A stretch of DNA of 64,000 nucleotides, taken from contig JAYFRF010000001.1 of assembly GCA_034926225.1 (NCBI GenBank), forward strand, positions 310,001 through 374,000, read 5' to 3'. This DNA is from JAAZKA01 sp034926225. Its GTDB lineage: Bacteria > Bacillota > Clostridia > Oscillospirales > QAMX01. Positions 53,420 through 62,734 of this stretch are shown piece after piece (within the stretch, counting starts at the first letter, position 1; each line of letters opens with the position of its first letter). The notes beneath the pieces were generated by a model. It made no database searches and was not told where the DNA came from. It saw only the letters and a list, made by a program, of their open reading frames with translations. The position numbers and the translations under genes are program-made.

Positions 53420-55876
53420 ATGGGGAAAAAAGTATTAATTGTAGGTGGCGTCGCGGGTGGCGCGAGCTGTGCGGCGAGGCTTCGGCGGCTTGATGAATCA
53501 GCCGATATCATTCTGTTTGAGCGCGGTGAGTATATCTCCTATGCCAATTGCGGTCTTCCGTATCATGTGGGGAATGTGATCAAATCACGCTCTTCGCTGC
53601 TGCTGCAAACACCGGAGCAGATGAAGGCTAAGTTCAACGTGGATGTGCGTGTCCGAAGCGAAGTGATCTCCATCGACCGTACCGCGAAAACTGTTCGCGT
53701 GCAGAAGGTTGGAAGCGATCAAGTTTATACGGAATCCTACGATACTCTCGTACTCGCTACGGGTTCCTCACCCTTAAAACCGCCGATTCCCGGCATAGAC
53801 TCCCCGCACATTCAGACTCTTTGGACAGTACCGGACACAGACCGCATCCGCACCATGATCGCGGACAGCGGGGCGAAGCGCACGATTGTGGTGGGCGGCG
53901 GCTTTATCGGGCTCGAGATGGCTGAGAATTTACGGCACGCGGGACTCTCGGTCACCATTGTGGAAATGCTTGATCAGGTCATGGCGCCGCTGGATTATGA
54001 AATGGCGCAGCTACTGCATGAGCATCTTCGGCAAAGCGGCGTAACGCTCTCTCTGGGCGACGGCGTCCAATCTTTTGCCGAAGAAAACGATGTCGTAACC
54101 GTAACGCTGCGCAGCGGCAAAACGCTTTCGGCGGATATGGTCATTCTGTCCATCGGCGTATACCCAAACAGTCGACTCGCTAAAGACGCGGGTCTTACCT
54201 GCAATCAACGCGGCGGCATCGTCGTCGACGATCATCTGCTGACGTCTGACCCGAATATCTACGCTGTGGGCGATGTAATCGAGGTGGAGGACTTTATCGA
54301 CAAAAGCCGTACGATGATCCCGCTGGCGGGCCCCGCCAACAGGCAGGGACGCATCGTGGCGAACATTATTGCGGGCATCGACGATGTCTATACCGGCTCA
54401 CAGGGGACCTCGGTCGCGAAGGTGTTCGATCTGACCGCGGCCAGCACTGGAGCGAACGAGAAGGCATTAATTAAACGGGGTCTTGTCAAGGGAAAAGACT
54501 ATGAGAGCGTCATTATCACGCAGAATTCGCACGCGGGTTACTATCCAGGCGCGGTCCCGATGACGATAAAGCTTTTATTCGCCATGGATGGAAATAAGCT
54601 TTTCGGCGCGCAGATCGTCGGAACCGATGGTGTGGATAAGCGTATCGATACGATTGCGGTTACCATTCGTCTGGGCGGGGGCGTCACGGCACTGAAAAAT
54701 CTTGAGCTGGCGTATGCACCACCGTATTCCTCGGCCAAGGATCCGGTCAATATGGCGGGCTTTGTCGCTGAAAACGTGCTGAAAGGTAAATCTGCCTTCG
54801 CGCCGTGGAACGCTGTGGAGACTATGCCGGATGCCGTTCTGCTTGATGTGCGTGAGGACGCGGAGGTGATGGCCTATTCCCTGCCGAACGCCGTTCACAT
54901 TCCGCTCGGACAGCTGCGCAGCCGCATGGGAGAGCTGGACAAAAACCGCACGATCATCACGTTTTGCGCTATCGGTGTTCGCGCCCATACCGCGGCACGG
55001 ATGCTTATGAACAGCGGGTTTGAGCATGTGCTGCTGTACCCTTCCGGAATGCGGTTTTACCGATCCACCCACTGCGAGGAAAATGCCATGCCTGTTATGA
55101 ATATGCCCGTTTCCGATAGCGGAAACGTAAGTGCTGCCGCAGCGCCGGAAACTTCCATTCGTCTGGATTGCTCCGGTATGCAATGCCCCGGCCCGATCAT
55201 GAAGGTGTTTGAGTCGATTGAAAAAATGCCCGATGGCGCGGTTCTTGAGGTTTCCGCCTCCGATCCCGGCTTTGCGCGTGATATCGAGGCGTGGTGCCGC
55301 CGCACCGGGAACAGGCTCGTCAGCAACGAAAAGCACGGCGGCGATTATGTGGCCCGCGTCCAAAAAGGCACCGCTGTACAGCGTCCCGTGCAAGCGGGGA
55401 ACACAGAGCAAGGTAAAACGATCATCGTTTTTGACGGCGACCTTGACAGGGTACTCGCTTCGTTCATCATCGCCAACGGCGCGGCGGCCATGGGGCGGCC
55501 GGTCACGATGTTTTTCACCTTCTGGGGTCTTAATGTGCTGCGAAAGAGCAAAAAGGTCAAGGTACAAAAGACGTTCGTGGAGAAGATGTTCGGGGGAATG
55601 ATGCCGCGTGGCACAGGCAAACTGAAGTTGTCCAATATGAATATGGGCGGCATGGGCACCGTCATGATGAAGAAGATCATGCAGGCCAAGAATGTGGACT
55701 CTCTTGAAACACTGATCCAGAAGGCGATGGCCGCGGGCGTGAAAATCGTCGCCTGCACGATGAGCATGGACGTGATGGGCATCAAAGCCGAAGAACTCAT
55801 CGACGGCGTAGAACTTGGCGGCGTGGGTGCGTATTTAGGCGACGCGGAGGAATCCAACGTAAATCTGTTCATCTGA
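53420..55876 (+). CDS. CoA-disulfide reductase fused to rhodanese, TusA and DsrE domains
   Basis: An 818-residue four-domain protein. Residues about 1-450: FAD/NAD(P)H CoA-disulfide or polysulfide reductase with GGVAGGASCAARL and the redox Cys44 in YISYANCGLPYH. About 471-550: rhodanese with Cys516 in TFCAIGVRA. About 581-650: TusA-like sulfur carrier with QCPGPIM. About 666-818: DsrE/peroxiredoxin-like domain. The chain could reduce a persulfide and pass sulfur from domain to domain. GGTGCGG precedes the ATG. All listed catalytic cysteines are present. Electron supply from the preceding ferredoxin genes is an inference. Confidence 0.93.
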   Translation: MGKKVLIVGGVAGGASCAARLRRLDESADIILFERGEYISYANCGLPYHVGNVIKSRSSLLLQTPEQMKAKFNVDVRVRSEVISIDRTAKTVRVQKVGSDQVYTESYDTLVLATGSSPLKPPIPGIDSPHIQTLWTVPDTDRIRTMIADSGAKRTIVVGGGFIGLEMAENLRHAGLSVTIVEMLDQVMAPLDYEMAQLLHEHLRQSGVTLSLGDGVQSFAEENDVVTVTLRSGKTLSADMVILSIGVYPNSRLAKDAGLTCNQRGGIVVDDHLLTSDPNIYAVGDVIEVEDFIDKSRTMIPLAGPANRQGRIVANIIAGIDDVYTGSQGTSVAKVFDLTAASTGANEKALIKRGLVKGKDYESVIITQNSHAGYYPGAVPMTIKLLFAMDGNKLFGAQIVGTDGVDKRIDTIAVTIRLGGGVTALKNLELAYAPPYSSAKDPVNMAGFVAENVLKGKSAFAPWNAVETMPDAVLLDVREDAEVMAYSLPNAVHIPLGQLRSRMGELDKNRTIITFCAIGVRAHTAARMLMNSGFEHVLLYPSGMRFYRSTHCEENAMPVMNMPVSDSGNVSAAAAPETSIRLDCSGMQCPGPIMKVFESIEKMPDGAVLEVSASDPGFARDIEAWCRRTGNRLVSNEKHGGDYVARVQKGTAVQRPVQAGNTEQGKTIIVFDGDLDRVLASFIIANGAAAMGRPVTMFFTFWGLNVLRKSKKVKVQKTFVEKMFGGMMPRGTGKLKLSNMNMGGMGTVMMKKIMQAKNVDSLETLIQKAMAAGVKIVACTMSMDVMGIKAEELIDGVELGGVGAYLGDAEESNVNLFI

Positions 55877-55938
55877 CCTTCTGTCAGAATAAATACATCG
55901 GCGGCAAACCCGTTGTCGGTGGAAGTTGCTTGCAATTT

Positions 55939-55987
55939 ATCCCGCTGAGAAGAAGTTTGCTTTCTTTTCAGCGGGATTTTGTTTTTT
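55939..55987 (+). terminator. Intrinsic terminator
   Basis: ATCCCGCTGA / TCAGCGGGAT with an AT-rich loop and TTTTGTTTTTTT, after the CoA-disulfide reductase fusion gene. Confidence 0.85.
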
Positions 55988-56207
55988 TACAAACGGATTG
56001 TTATTGTACGCCGGTATGAATGGTTTTATGACGTCTAACAACCCTAATTAGGTCATACGACGGCTTTTCCCACTTCACTTTTATAAGGATAGTGGTATGA
56101 AGTATACACTGCGAAAAAAATATAAGCAAAATGCAAGGATTTGTCTTTTCCAATCGTATTAGGAGTGAAGGTCAAAACACAACACACTATTATCGGAGGT
56201 AAAGACT

Positions 56208-56582
56208 ATGAAAAAAATTCTAACTGGTATTCTGTTGGCCGCGCTGATTGTGTCCTTAGGTACAACAACCGCATTTGCAGTTTCACAACCTGGCGGGCAG
56301 AATTTTGTGGATGCCAACAACGACGGCATCTGCGACAATTGCGATTCCACCCGCCATTTCATTGATGCCAACGGCGACGGTATCTGTGATAACTGCGAAG
56401 GCGGCATCCGCCCCATGGACGGCACAGGTAAAAGAGCCGGAAACGGCGGCAAAGAGGTTCGCGGTTACGGATATACCGATGCCGACAATAACGGCATCTG
56501 CGATAATACCGCAAAGGGAACCGGTGCCCATCTTCAGAACGGACGCCGGCACGCTGCTTGCTATCACGGCGAATTAAAGTAA
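56208..56582 (+). CDS. Secreted peptide with calcium-loop-like repeats
   Basis: A 124-residue protein with a signal peptide (1-24, ending AFA). The mature part has three repeats: FVDANNDGICDNC, FIDANGDGICDNC and YTDADNNGICDN. Each resembles the DxDxDG calcium loop of EF-hands or type-3 thrombospondin repeats, with one or two added cysteines. Function is unknown. GGAGG precedes the ATG. The sigma factor gene begins 15 nt downstream, so the three genes that follow form one operon, with this as the likely output gene or a surface signal. Confidence 0.75.
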   Translation: MKKILTGILLAALIVSLGTTTAFAVSQPGGQNFVDANNDGICDNCDSTRHFIDANGDGICDNCEGGIRPMDGTGKRAGNGGKEVRGYGYTDADNNGICDNTAKGTGAHLQNGRRHAACYHGELK

Positions 56583-56597
56583 AAGCGAGGGATTAAA

Positions 56598-57080
56598 ATG
56601 CGGAGCGAGCAGGAGACGGTCAGAGCCATAGAGATGTATGCGGATACAGTCCGGCGGATCTGCATGGTACACTTAAAGAGTTATTCTGACACAGAGGATA
56701 TATTTCAAAATGTATTTTTGAAATATGCCCTCAGCTCCGTCCCGTTTGAAAATGAGGAGCACGAAAAAGCCTGGCTTATCCGCGTTACGATCAATGCCTG
56801 TAAAGACCTGCTCAAGAGTTTTTTCCGCAGCCGGACGGTTTCCATTGATGATCTGATCGAACAGCCGGCCGAAATGACGCCGGACAACAGCAATGTTTTG
56901 GAGGCGGTATTATCGCTTCCCGTAAAATATAAAGATGCGGTATACCTCCATTATTATGAGGGATATTCCGCAGTGGAAATCGGAAAAATTCTTGGAAAGA
57001 ACACAAATACGGTATATGCTCTGTTATCGCGTTCAAAGGGAATTCTCCGCGAAAAGCTTGGAGGTGAAAATCTTGCATAA
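56598..57080 (+). CDS. ECF sigma factor
   Basis: A 160-residue RNA polymerase sigma-70 family factor, ECF type. Region 2: VRRICMVHLKSYSDTEDIFQNVFLKYA; region 4: LPVKYKDAVYLHYYEGYSAVEIGKILGKNTNTVYALLSRSKGIL. No region 3. AAGCGAGGG before the ATG is a weak ribosome binding site. Its stop is overlapped by the anti-sigma start, so they are coupled. Confidence 0.92.
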   Translation: MRSEQETVRAIEMYADTVRRICMVHLKSYSDTEDIFQNVFLKYALSSVPFENEEHEKAWLIRVTINACKDLLKSFFRSRTVSIDDLIEQPAEMTPDNSNVLEAVLSLPVKYKDAVYLHYYEGYSAVEIGKILGKNTNTVYALLSRSKGILREKLGGENLA

Positions 57081-57828
57081 CAGAATTCAAACGGCCTTTG
57101 ACAAGGTACATGCAGAGGATTCCTTAAAAAAGAGCACAAAGGACTTCATATCCAATAGAACACAGAACTACGGTAAAAAGACTGTTTATCAAACCAAGCG
57201 TCTTATAACAGCCTTCGCCTGCATCGTCTTCGTTCTGTTTGGTATTGTCGGTTCCGCTTCCTACTTCACTCCCGTTTCTGCAATCAGTATCGATGTCAAT
57301 CCTTCCGTTGAACTTGGAGTCAATCGTTTTGACAAGGTCGTTTCCGTAGAAAGCTACAATGAAGACGGGCGTACGCTCGCGGCGTCTATGGATATCAAGT
57401 ATATGAATTACGCTGACGCGCTGAATATGCTGATGACGAGTGAAAGCATCGAATATTATCTCGCGAACGACGAATTCGTGTCCATCACGGTACTAGGCGC
57501 AACTGACGAGAAAAGTGAAGAGATGCTGGCCTCAATATCCTCAAGCGAGGCTGTCAAGCATACCAACATTTCCTGTGACTCCGGTAATTATAACGAGGTG
57601 GAGGCTGCCCACGAGGCAGGGCTGTCTTTCGGAAAATACGATGCCTTTTTGGAGTTGCAGGCACTCGATCCGAGTATTACCATTGAAGATGTGCAGGAGC
57701 TTACCATGCGCCAGATCAAGGACAGGATAGATGATCTGTCGGAGGAAACGCATAACTCCTCACAGGGAAACGGAAACGGAAAAGGAAACGGATCATCAGC
57801 TTCCGGCAACGGTCATGGCGGACACTAA
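57073..57828 (+). CDS. RsgI-like anti-sigma factor
   Basis: A 251-residue membrane protein. Cytoplasmic N terminus (about 1-45), which should hold the sigma factor, one membrane helix (about 46-66, LITAFACIVFVLFGIVGSA), then the RsgI beta domain with AISIDVNPSVELGVNRFDKVVSVE, ending with a Gly/Asn/Ser-rich tail (GNGNGKGNGSSASGNG). I use TTG 57073, 8 nt after GGAGG; GTG 57064 overlaps the site. RsgI-type proteins normally pair with SigI, but here the partner is an ECF sigma. Confidence 0.82.
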   Translation: MHNRIQTAFDKVHAEDSLKKSTKDFISNRTQNYGKKTVYQTKRLITAFACIVFVLFGIVGSASYFTPVSAISIDVNPSVELGVNRFDKVVSVESYNEDGRTLAASMDIKYMNYADALNMLMTSESIEYYLANDEFVSITVLGATDEKSEEMLASISSSEAVKHTNISCDSGNYNEVEAAHEAGLSFGKYDAFLELQALDPSITIEDVQELTMRQIKDRIDDLSEETHNSSQGNGNGKGNGSSASGNGHGGH

Positions 57829-57949
57829 TCCCTAAAAAAGTCGTATTGCGTATCTCCACCGGGAACGCAAACAGTCTCTGTACGCAGCAGAAATTGTCGT
57901 TCCGGACCTTCACGGCGGAAGGATATCGCTTTACGCAGAATATGCGGCG

Positions 57950-58208
57950 GGCGCCTCTAAACGAGTGATATAGGGGACGCGTGCACCCGCTATATCGTAA
58001 ATCCAAACCTCAAGCGCGTCAATCTTACCGCAAGCGGCGAGAAAGGCGCGCTTTCCGTTTGTAGTATTTTATATAGATCAATTTCCGTCAGATGCTCTGC
58101 CTCTATAGGCTGAAGTTCATACGGATCGCTCTGCCAGTGTGTATATTTTTCTTCCGTTCTTTCCACGAAATCTTGTAATTCTTTCTCTGGAGATAACTTT
58201 TTATGCTA
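57950..58208 (-). pseudogene. Frameshifted gene remnant
   Basis: On the minus strand an open stretch without a start codon reads SPEKELQDFVERTEEKYTHW, then QSDPYELQPIEAEHL..LYKILQT. After a shift by one base near 58050 it goes on in another frame: GKRAFLAACGKIDALEVWI, then YDIAGARVPYITRLEAP. Both halves look protein-like and are continuous only if one base is restored. I cannot name the family. No start codon with a ribosome binding site is present. Confidence 0.45.
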
Positions 58209-58252
58209 AATCACGATGGCTGCTGGAAAACGGGTTTAACGACTGAAAAAAG

Positions 58253-58281
58253 TTGACAAGTGTAAAATATTGTGTTAATAT
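58253..58281 (+). promoter_or_regulatory. Promoter of the electron-transfer operon
   Basis: TTGACA (58253-58258), 17-nt spacer, TAATAT (58276-58281), about 130 nt upstream of the ndh2 start. Confidence 0.75.
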
Positions 58282-58413
58282 AGGATCACTACTATAATTG
58301 TCGATATTAGCATACTTTCAAAGATAGCGATGAATAATATACGTATTTACCCGATATGATTTTATATATAATGGCAGTATGGGCTCTAACGCGAAACAAT
58401 AGGAGGTTCGAGT

Positions 58414-60363
58414 ATGGACAAGAGAATTATCATCCTCGGTGCTGGCTACGCCGGAGTTCTCACCGCAAAAAAGCTTGCGCGGACATTCCGAAAAGACACT
58501 CGCGTCAGCATTACCGTCATCGATAAAAACCCTTATCACACTATGCTGACCGAACTGCACGAGGTCGCGGCAAACCGCACGCCCGAGAGCCATATTCGTA
58601 TCAGTCTTGCAAAAATATTTGCCGGACGCCGCGTCGACGTAAAACTCGACACCGTCACCGAAATTGATTTTGATAAAAAGGTGCTGACCGGCAAGGCTGG
58701 CTGCTATAATTACGACTATCTTGTCATTTCCTCCGGATCAAAGCCGACGTATTATAATACGCCCGGCGCGGAAGAGTTTTCGTATAAGCTTTGGTCTTAT
58801 GACGACGCGGTGCGGATTAAGCACCATATCACCGACGTATTCAGTTTTGCCGTTTCCGAAACCGATCCTGTGAAAAAGCGGAGTCTTCTGACCTTCTACG
58901 TAGTCGGATCCGGCTTTACCGGCGTTGAAATGGTCGGTGAGCTTGCCGAGTGGGTATCTATCCTTTGTGACGAGTACGAAATCGAGCGCAAAGCTGTAAG
59001 AATTGTCAACGTGGACATGCTCGACCGAGTCGTACCCACCTTCCCCGAGCATATATCCGCGAAAGTAGTGCGCCGTCTTCATAAAATGGGCGTCGAAGTC
59101 GTCTTGAAAACCGGCGTATGTTCGATCGGCGCCGACTTTATCGAACTCAAGAATGGCGATAGCTGCACCCGCGACAACACGGCGACAGTTATTTGGACGG
59201 CAGGGATCGAAGGCTCTGAAATCGTCCAGAAAGCGCAAGACCTGCAAAAGGCCGGGAGAGCGCGCATACAGACAGATGAATATCTTCGCGCAGCGGGTCG
59301 AGAGGATGTGTACGTCGCCGGGGACAATATCTTTTATATACCATATGATACGAAGAGCCCCGTACCTCAGATGGTTGAGAACGCCGAACAAAGCGCGCAT
59401 ACCGTCGCGCACAATATAACCGCCGTCATAACCGGGTCTGGGGATCTCGAGAAATATACGCCGAAATTCCACGGTGCGATGCTCTGTGTCGGCAGCAGGT
59501 ATGGCGCAGCTTATGTCGGTACCGCGAATAGGAAATTCTCTCTCGCTTCGTTCTTCGCCATGTTCGCCAAGCATTTTATCAACCTGATCTACTTCATTCA
59601 GGTTGCCGGTTGGAACAAAATCGCCGGATATATGAAGAATGAGTTCTTCACCGTGCGTAATCGCCGCAGCTTCGTCGGGGGCCATTTCTCGAATAGAACC
59701 CCGAGCTTCCTTCTTGTACCCATGCGCATATGGCTCGGAGCCGTATGGCTTTTCGAGGGCATCATGAAAATTGTCGAGGGCTGGCTTCGCGTACCCAAGC
59801 TTGACGCCTTCTTCAGCGGAGCCAATGGATGGTTCAATGCAATTCTCAATTCCGGCGCTGCCGACGGCAAAAGCAGCGCAACTGTTACCGCGACAGAAAC
59901 CACAGCTGAGGCCGGAACGGTCATTTTCAATATTAATTTTCTCGGCATTTTAAGGGCCATTTTTGTCAGCGGCAAAACACTTGAACATTCTGCATTATCT
60001 GATTACGCGTTTAAGCTCGATATCGGTGTCATGAATTGGTTTGTGAACAATGTCATTCTGCTCTATTCAAGCGTCGGGATGGTCATGCAGATATTTATTG
60101 TCCTCGCGGAAATCCTTATCGGTCTCTGTTTGATGGGCGGTCTGTTGACGACATTGTCCGCGCTCGTATCCATTGTCCTGCTCTTCATGTTCGCCGCAAC
60201 GACGGGACTATACCTCTCAAGCTTCTGGATGGCTTTTGCCGCTGTCGCCATGCTTTTCGGCGCAGGTAATATACTCGGACTTGATTATTACGTTTTACCG
60301 ATTCTTAAAAAAGGCTGGCGCAAGATCGGCTGGGTAAGGCGGTCGTACTGGTATCATGACTGA
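58414..60363 (+). CDS. ndh2: Type II NADH dehydrogenase fused to a DoxX-like membrane domain
   Basis: A 649-residue fusion. Residues about 1-400 form NDH-2: FAD site GAGYAGVLTAKKL, NAD site VVGSGFTGVEMVGEL, then VYVAGDN and a segment PVPQMVENAEQ. Residues about 430-649 contain four or five membrane helices of the DoxX/DoxD type (PMRIWLGAVWLFEGIMKIVEG, ILIGLCLMGGLL, LYLSSFWMAFAAVAMLFGAGNIL). It would pass electrons from NADH to the demethylmenaquinone made by the next genes. AGGAGG precedes the ATG. Same arrangement as in the flavin-based extracellular electron transfer loci of Listeria-type Firmicutes. Stop overlaps the next start by 8 bp. Confidence 0.88.
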   Translation: MDKRIIILGAGYAGVLTAKKLARTFRKDTRVSITVIDKNPYHTMLTELHEVAANRTPESHIRISLAKIFAGRRVDVKLDTVTEIDFDKKVLTGKAGCYNYDYLVISSGSKPTYYNTPGAEEFSYKLWSYDDAVRIKHHITDVFSFAVSETDPVKKRSLLTFYVVGSGFTGVEMVGELAEWVSILCDEYEIERKAVRIVNVDMLDRVVPTFPEHISAKVVRRLHKMGVEVVLKTGVCSIGADFIELKNGDSCTRDNTATVIWTAGIEGSEIVQKAQDLQKAGRARIQTDEYLRAAGREDVYVAGDNIFYIPYDTKSPVPQMVENAEQSAHTVAHNITAVITGSGDLEKYTPKFHGAMLCVGSRYGAAYVGTANRKFSLASFFAMFAKHFINLIYFIQVAGWNKIAGYMKNEFFTVRNRRSFVGGHFSNRTPSFLLVPMRIWLGAVWLFEGIMKIVEGWLRVPKLDAFFSGANGWFNAILNSGAADGKSSATVTATETTAEAGTVIFNINFLGILRAIFVSGKTLEHSALSDYAFKLDIGVMNWFVNNVILLYSSVGMVMQIFIVLAEILIGLCLMGGLLTTLSALVSIVLLFMFAATTGLYLSSFWMAFAAVAMLFGAGNILGLDYYVLPILKKGWRKIGWVRRSYWYHD

Positions 60364-61342
60364 ACTATCGAAGGAACTGCCTCCCCGCATCGGGTTGACT
60401 TATGATGATGCGGTAAATAAGACAGCCGTTGAGGTTAAACGCCTATTGCGCACCGCACCGGTTCTCATCCGGCATATGACGTCGCACTTGGCGGCTGCCC
60501 CCGGAAAAATGATCCGCGCCCGCGCGCTTCTCGCCTGCGCCATCGATATGAACAGCATGATTCACCCGGACGCGATAAATGCAGCAGCTTCCGTGGAACT
60601 GCTTCATTTGGCAACCCTCGTCCATGACGACATCATCGACGATGCCGATAAGCGGCGGGGCATTGCCGCGTTGCACAAAAAATATGGCGAAAAATACGCT
60701 GTTCTCTGCGGTGATTTTCTCTTCTGCACAGCACTTGAGTTTGTCTCATCCGTTACCCCTCCCGAAAGCAGAAAAGACTCTCTCGATAGGACTTTCCCGC
60801 ATTATCTGACCGAGGTATGTCTCGGCGAACTCCGACAAGACCAGAATAGCGGAAACCTGAGCCTGTCTGAGCGTGAGTACTTTAAAATAATCAAAGGTAA
60901 AACAGCCGCGCTGTTTGAGGCCTCTTTCTATACCGGCTTCATTTTTTCGGATGAGCCCGACGCAGCAAAAGAAATATACAAAGAAATCGGCGGCAATATC
61001 GGGCTTATCTTTCAGCTTGCCGATGACTGCGCTGATTATGAGTCCACCGAAATATTGACAAAAAAGCCGGTCCTCTCCGACTGGAGCCGTGGCATCGTGA
61101 CCCTTCCCCTCATCTACGCGCTGAAGAAGGACGACACGCTTTCCTCAAAAATAGCGTCCGGTATGAGCCCTGTGGAATTGAAGGACGCCATCGAATCGGC
61201 AGGAGGATTTTCTTATACCCATTCCAGAATTGTTGGATTGCATAAAAAAACCGAAAAGTTAATCGAATCACTTACGATTGACCCTGCAAAAAAGAAGATT
61301 CTCGTCCGACTACTCCGAAAATCATCCGGTATTGCGGTCTAA
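60356..61342 (+). CDS. Polyprenyl diphosphate synthase (DmkB-like)
   Basis: A 328-residue trans-isoprenyl diphosphate synthase making the quinone side chain. First aspartate-rich motif LVHDDIIDDAD, then QLADDCADYE as the second (DDCAD in place of DDxxD, intact), and KTAALFEASFYTG between. GKMIRARALLACA is present near the N terminus. It starts inside ndh2, so translation is coupled. Probably supplies the prenyl group for the UbiA enzyme. Confidence 0.93.
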   Translation: MTELSKELPPRIGLTYDDAVNKTAVEVKRLLRTAPVLIRHMTSHLAAAPGKMIRARALLACAIDMNSMIHPDAINAAASVELLHLATLVHDDIIDDADKRRGIAALHKKYGEKYAVLCGDFLFCTALEFVSSVTPPESRKDSLDRTFPHYLTEVCLGELRQDQNSGNLSLSEREYFKIIKGKTAALFEASFYTGFIFSDEPDAAKEIYKEIGGNIGLIFQLADDCADYESTEILTKKPVLSDWSRGIVTLPLIYALKKDDTLSSKIASGMSPVELKDAIESAGGFSYTHSRIVGLHKKTEKLIESLTIDPAKKKILVRLLRKSSGIAV

Positions 61343-61362
61343 CGAAGGCAGCATAATAAGCT

Positions 61363-62283
61363 ATGTTAAAAACTATTAGACGACTGTTCAACTATGTTGA
61401 AATCAAGACGAAAATCACCAGCGTCTTCCCCTTCATCATGACGCTCGGGTATCTTTTTCTTAACGGAAAGCATATCGACTATCTGCGCTCCATTGTTTTC
61501 TTCTTTGGCATGTTCCTCTTTGATCTTACAGCAACGACGATCAATAACTACAATGACACGAAAAATAACAATCAGCTACTCGCCTTTTCGCGTCGCACCT
61601 CGTTGAATATCACACTCGTTTTACTCCTTCTCAGCACCGCCCTCGGTATCTGGCTTGCCGCTTTAACGGACATTGTCGTGCTGCTCGCCGGTATGCTCTG
61701 TTTTTTCTTCGGTATCATTTACTCCTATGGCCCGATCCCAATTTCACACGGTCCCTACGGCGAAGCGGTATCAGGCTTCTTCTACGGCGCATTGATACCT
61801 TTTATTCTTATTCATATCAACGCTCCCGGATGGCTTGTATCTCTTTCCCTTTCGCTGGACAAAATCTCTCTTACCCTGAACCCCCTTCCTTTGTTGGGAT
61901 TCATCCTTCTGGCGGTGCTGCCGTTTTGCCTGACCGCCAACATCATGCTCGCAAACAATATCTGCGACCTTGAGCATGATACCGCGGTACGGCGCTATAC
62001 ACTGGCATATTACCTCAAGCGACGTGCAATATATCTTTTCGCTCTCCTTTATTATACGGTATATGCGTCTGTCGTCATGATGGTGATCCTCCGCTTCCTC
62101 ACGCCGCTCTCCCTTTTACTTTTAGTCACATTCATTCCCGTTCAGAAAAACATTCATTCATTTTTCATGAAGCAGGACAAGGAAGAAACATTTATCTTAT
62201 CCATCAAAAACTTCCTTCTCATCATTTCGGTGCATATAATTTTAATTTTTCTGGGCGGACTTCTGCCCGGATGGGGAACATGA
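61363..62283 (+). CDS. UbiA family prenyltransferase (DmkA/MenA-like)
   Basis: A 306-residue integral membrane enzyme with eight or nine helices that attaches the prenyl chain to 1,4-dihydroxy-2-naphthoate. The two aspartate motifs are TTINNYNDTKNN (NxxxD) and ANNICDLEHDTAVRR (second motif). No other menaquinone genes are in the window. GGCAG precedes the ATG weakly. The next start overlaps its stop (ATGA). Confidence 0.9.
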   Translation: MLKTIRRLFNYVEIKTKITSVFPFIMTLGYLFLNGKHIDYLRSIVFFFGMFLFDLTATTINNYNDTKNNNQLLAFSRRTSLNITLVLLLLSTALGIWLAALTDIVVLLAGMLCFFFGIIYSYGPIPISHGPYGEAVSGFFYGALIPFILIHINAPGWLVSLSLSLDKISLTLNPLPLLGFILLAVLPFCLTANIMLANNICDLEHDTAVRRYTLAYYLKRRAIYLFALLYYTVYASVVMMVILRFLTPLSLLLLVTFIPVQKNIHSFFMKQDKEETFILSIKNFLLIISVHIILIFLGGLLPGWGT

Positions 62284-62675
62284 TTAAGTTTGCTAAAAAA
62301 TCTGACATCATCATCATCGCCGCTTTCATTAGTGTGGGGATCCTGCTGTGGATCTTCTTTGGCGGTCTGTTCGGCGGTTCAAATGGGCTTAGGGCCGAAA
62401 TATATTACAAGTCGGAACTGATAAAAACAGTGGACCTGACAGAAGGTAAGGAAGAAAGCTTCTCGGTTGAAGGTGTCCCCACCGTCGTGTTTCATCTGTA
62501 CACCGACGGCAGCATCGCATTTATAAAATCCGACTGCCCCGATCAGATCTGCGTCAGATCAGGCAGACTGCGGAAAGTCGGTCAGATGGCAGCTTGCCTG
62601 CCCAATCAGCTTTATATGAAAATCGTCGGTTCAGCGCCCGGGAATTCCGACGAACCGGACATGATAATAGGATGA
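62280..62675 (+). CDS. eetA: NusG domain II protein, EetA-like
   Basis: A 131-residue protein with a short cytoplasmic tail, one membrane helix (about 9-27, IIIIAAFISVGILLWIFFGG) and an external NusG-II-type domain: AEIYYKSELIKTVDLTEGK, then KSDCPDQICVRSGRL and ACLPNQLYMKIVG. The paired-cysteine pattern (DCPDQICV, AACLPN) is typical of the EetA group. ATG 62280 overlaps the UbiA stop; ATG 62271 is the alternative. In Listeria, EetA is needed for flavin-based extracellular electron transfer, by a role not yet clear. Confidence 0.75.
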   Translation: MIKFAKKSDIIIIAAFISVGILLWIFFGGLFGGSNGLRAEIYYKSELIKTVDLTEGKEESFSVEGVPTVVFHLYTDGSIAFIKSDCPDQICVRSGRLRKVGQMAACLPNQLYMKIVGSAPGNSDEPDMIIG

Positions 62676-62734
62676 ATTCGCATACAAGCATAAGCAATAA
62701 CTACTCGTTCTAGGATACCGGGGGATATGAATCA

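Noticed and set aside
54575..55567. Minus-strand frame of 330 codons
   Set aside because: Antisense to the CoA-disulfide reductase fusion; sequence is His/Arg-rich and non-protein-like.
58738..59685. Minus-strand frame of 315 codons
   Set aside because: Antisense to ndh2, with no start site or motif.
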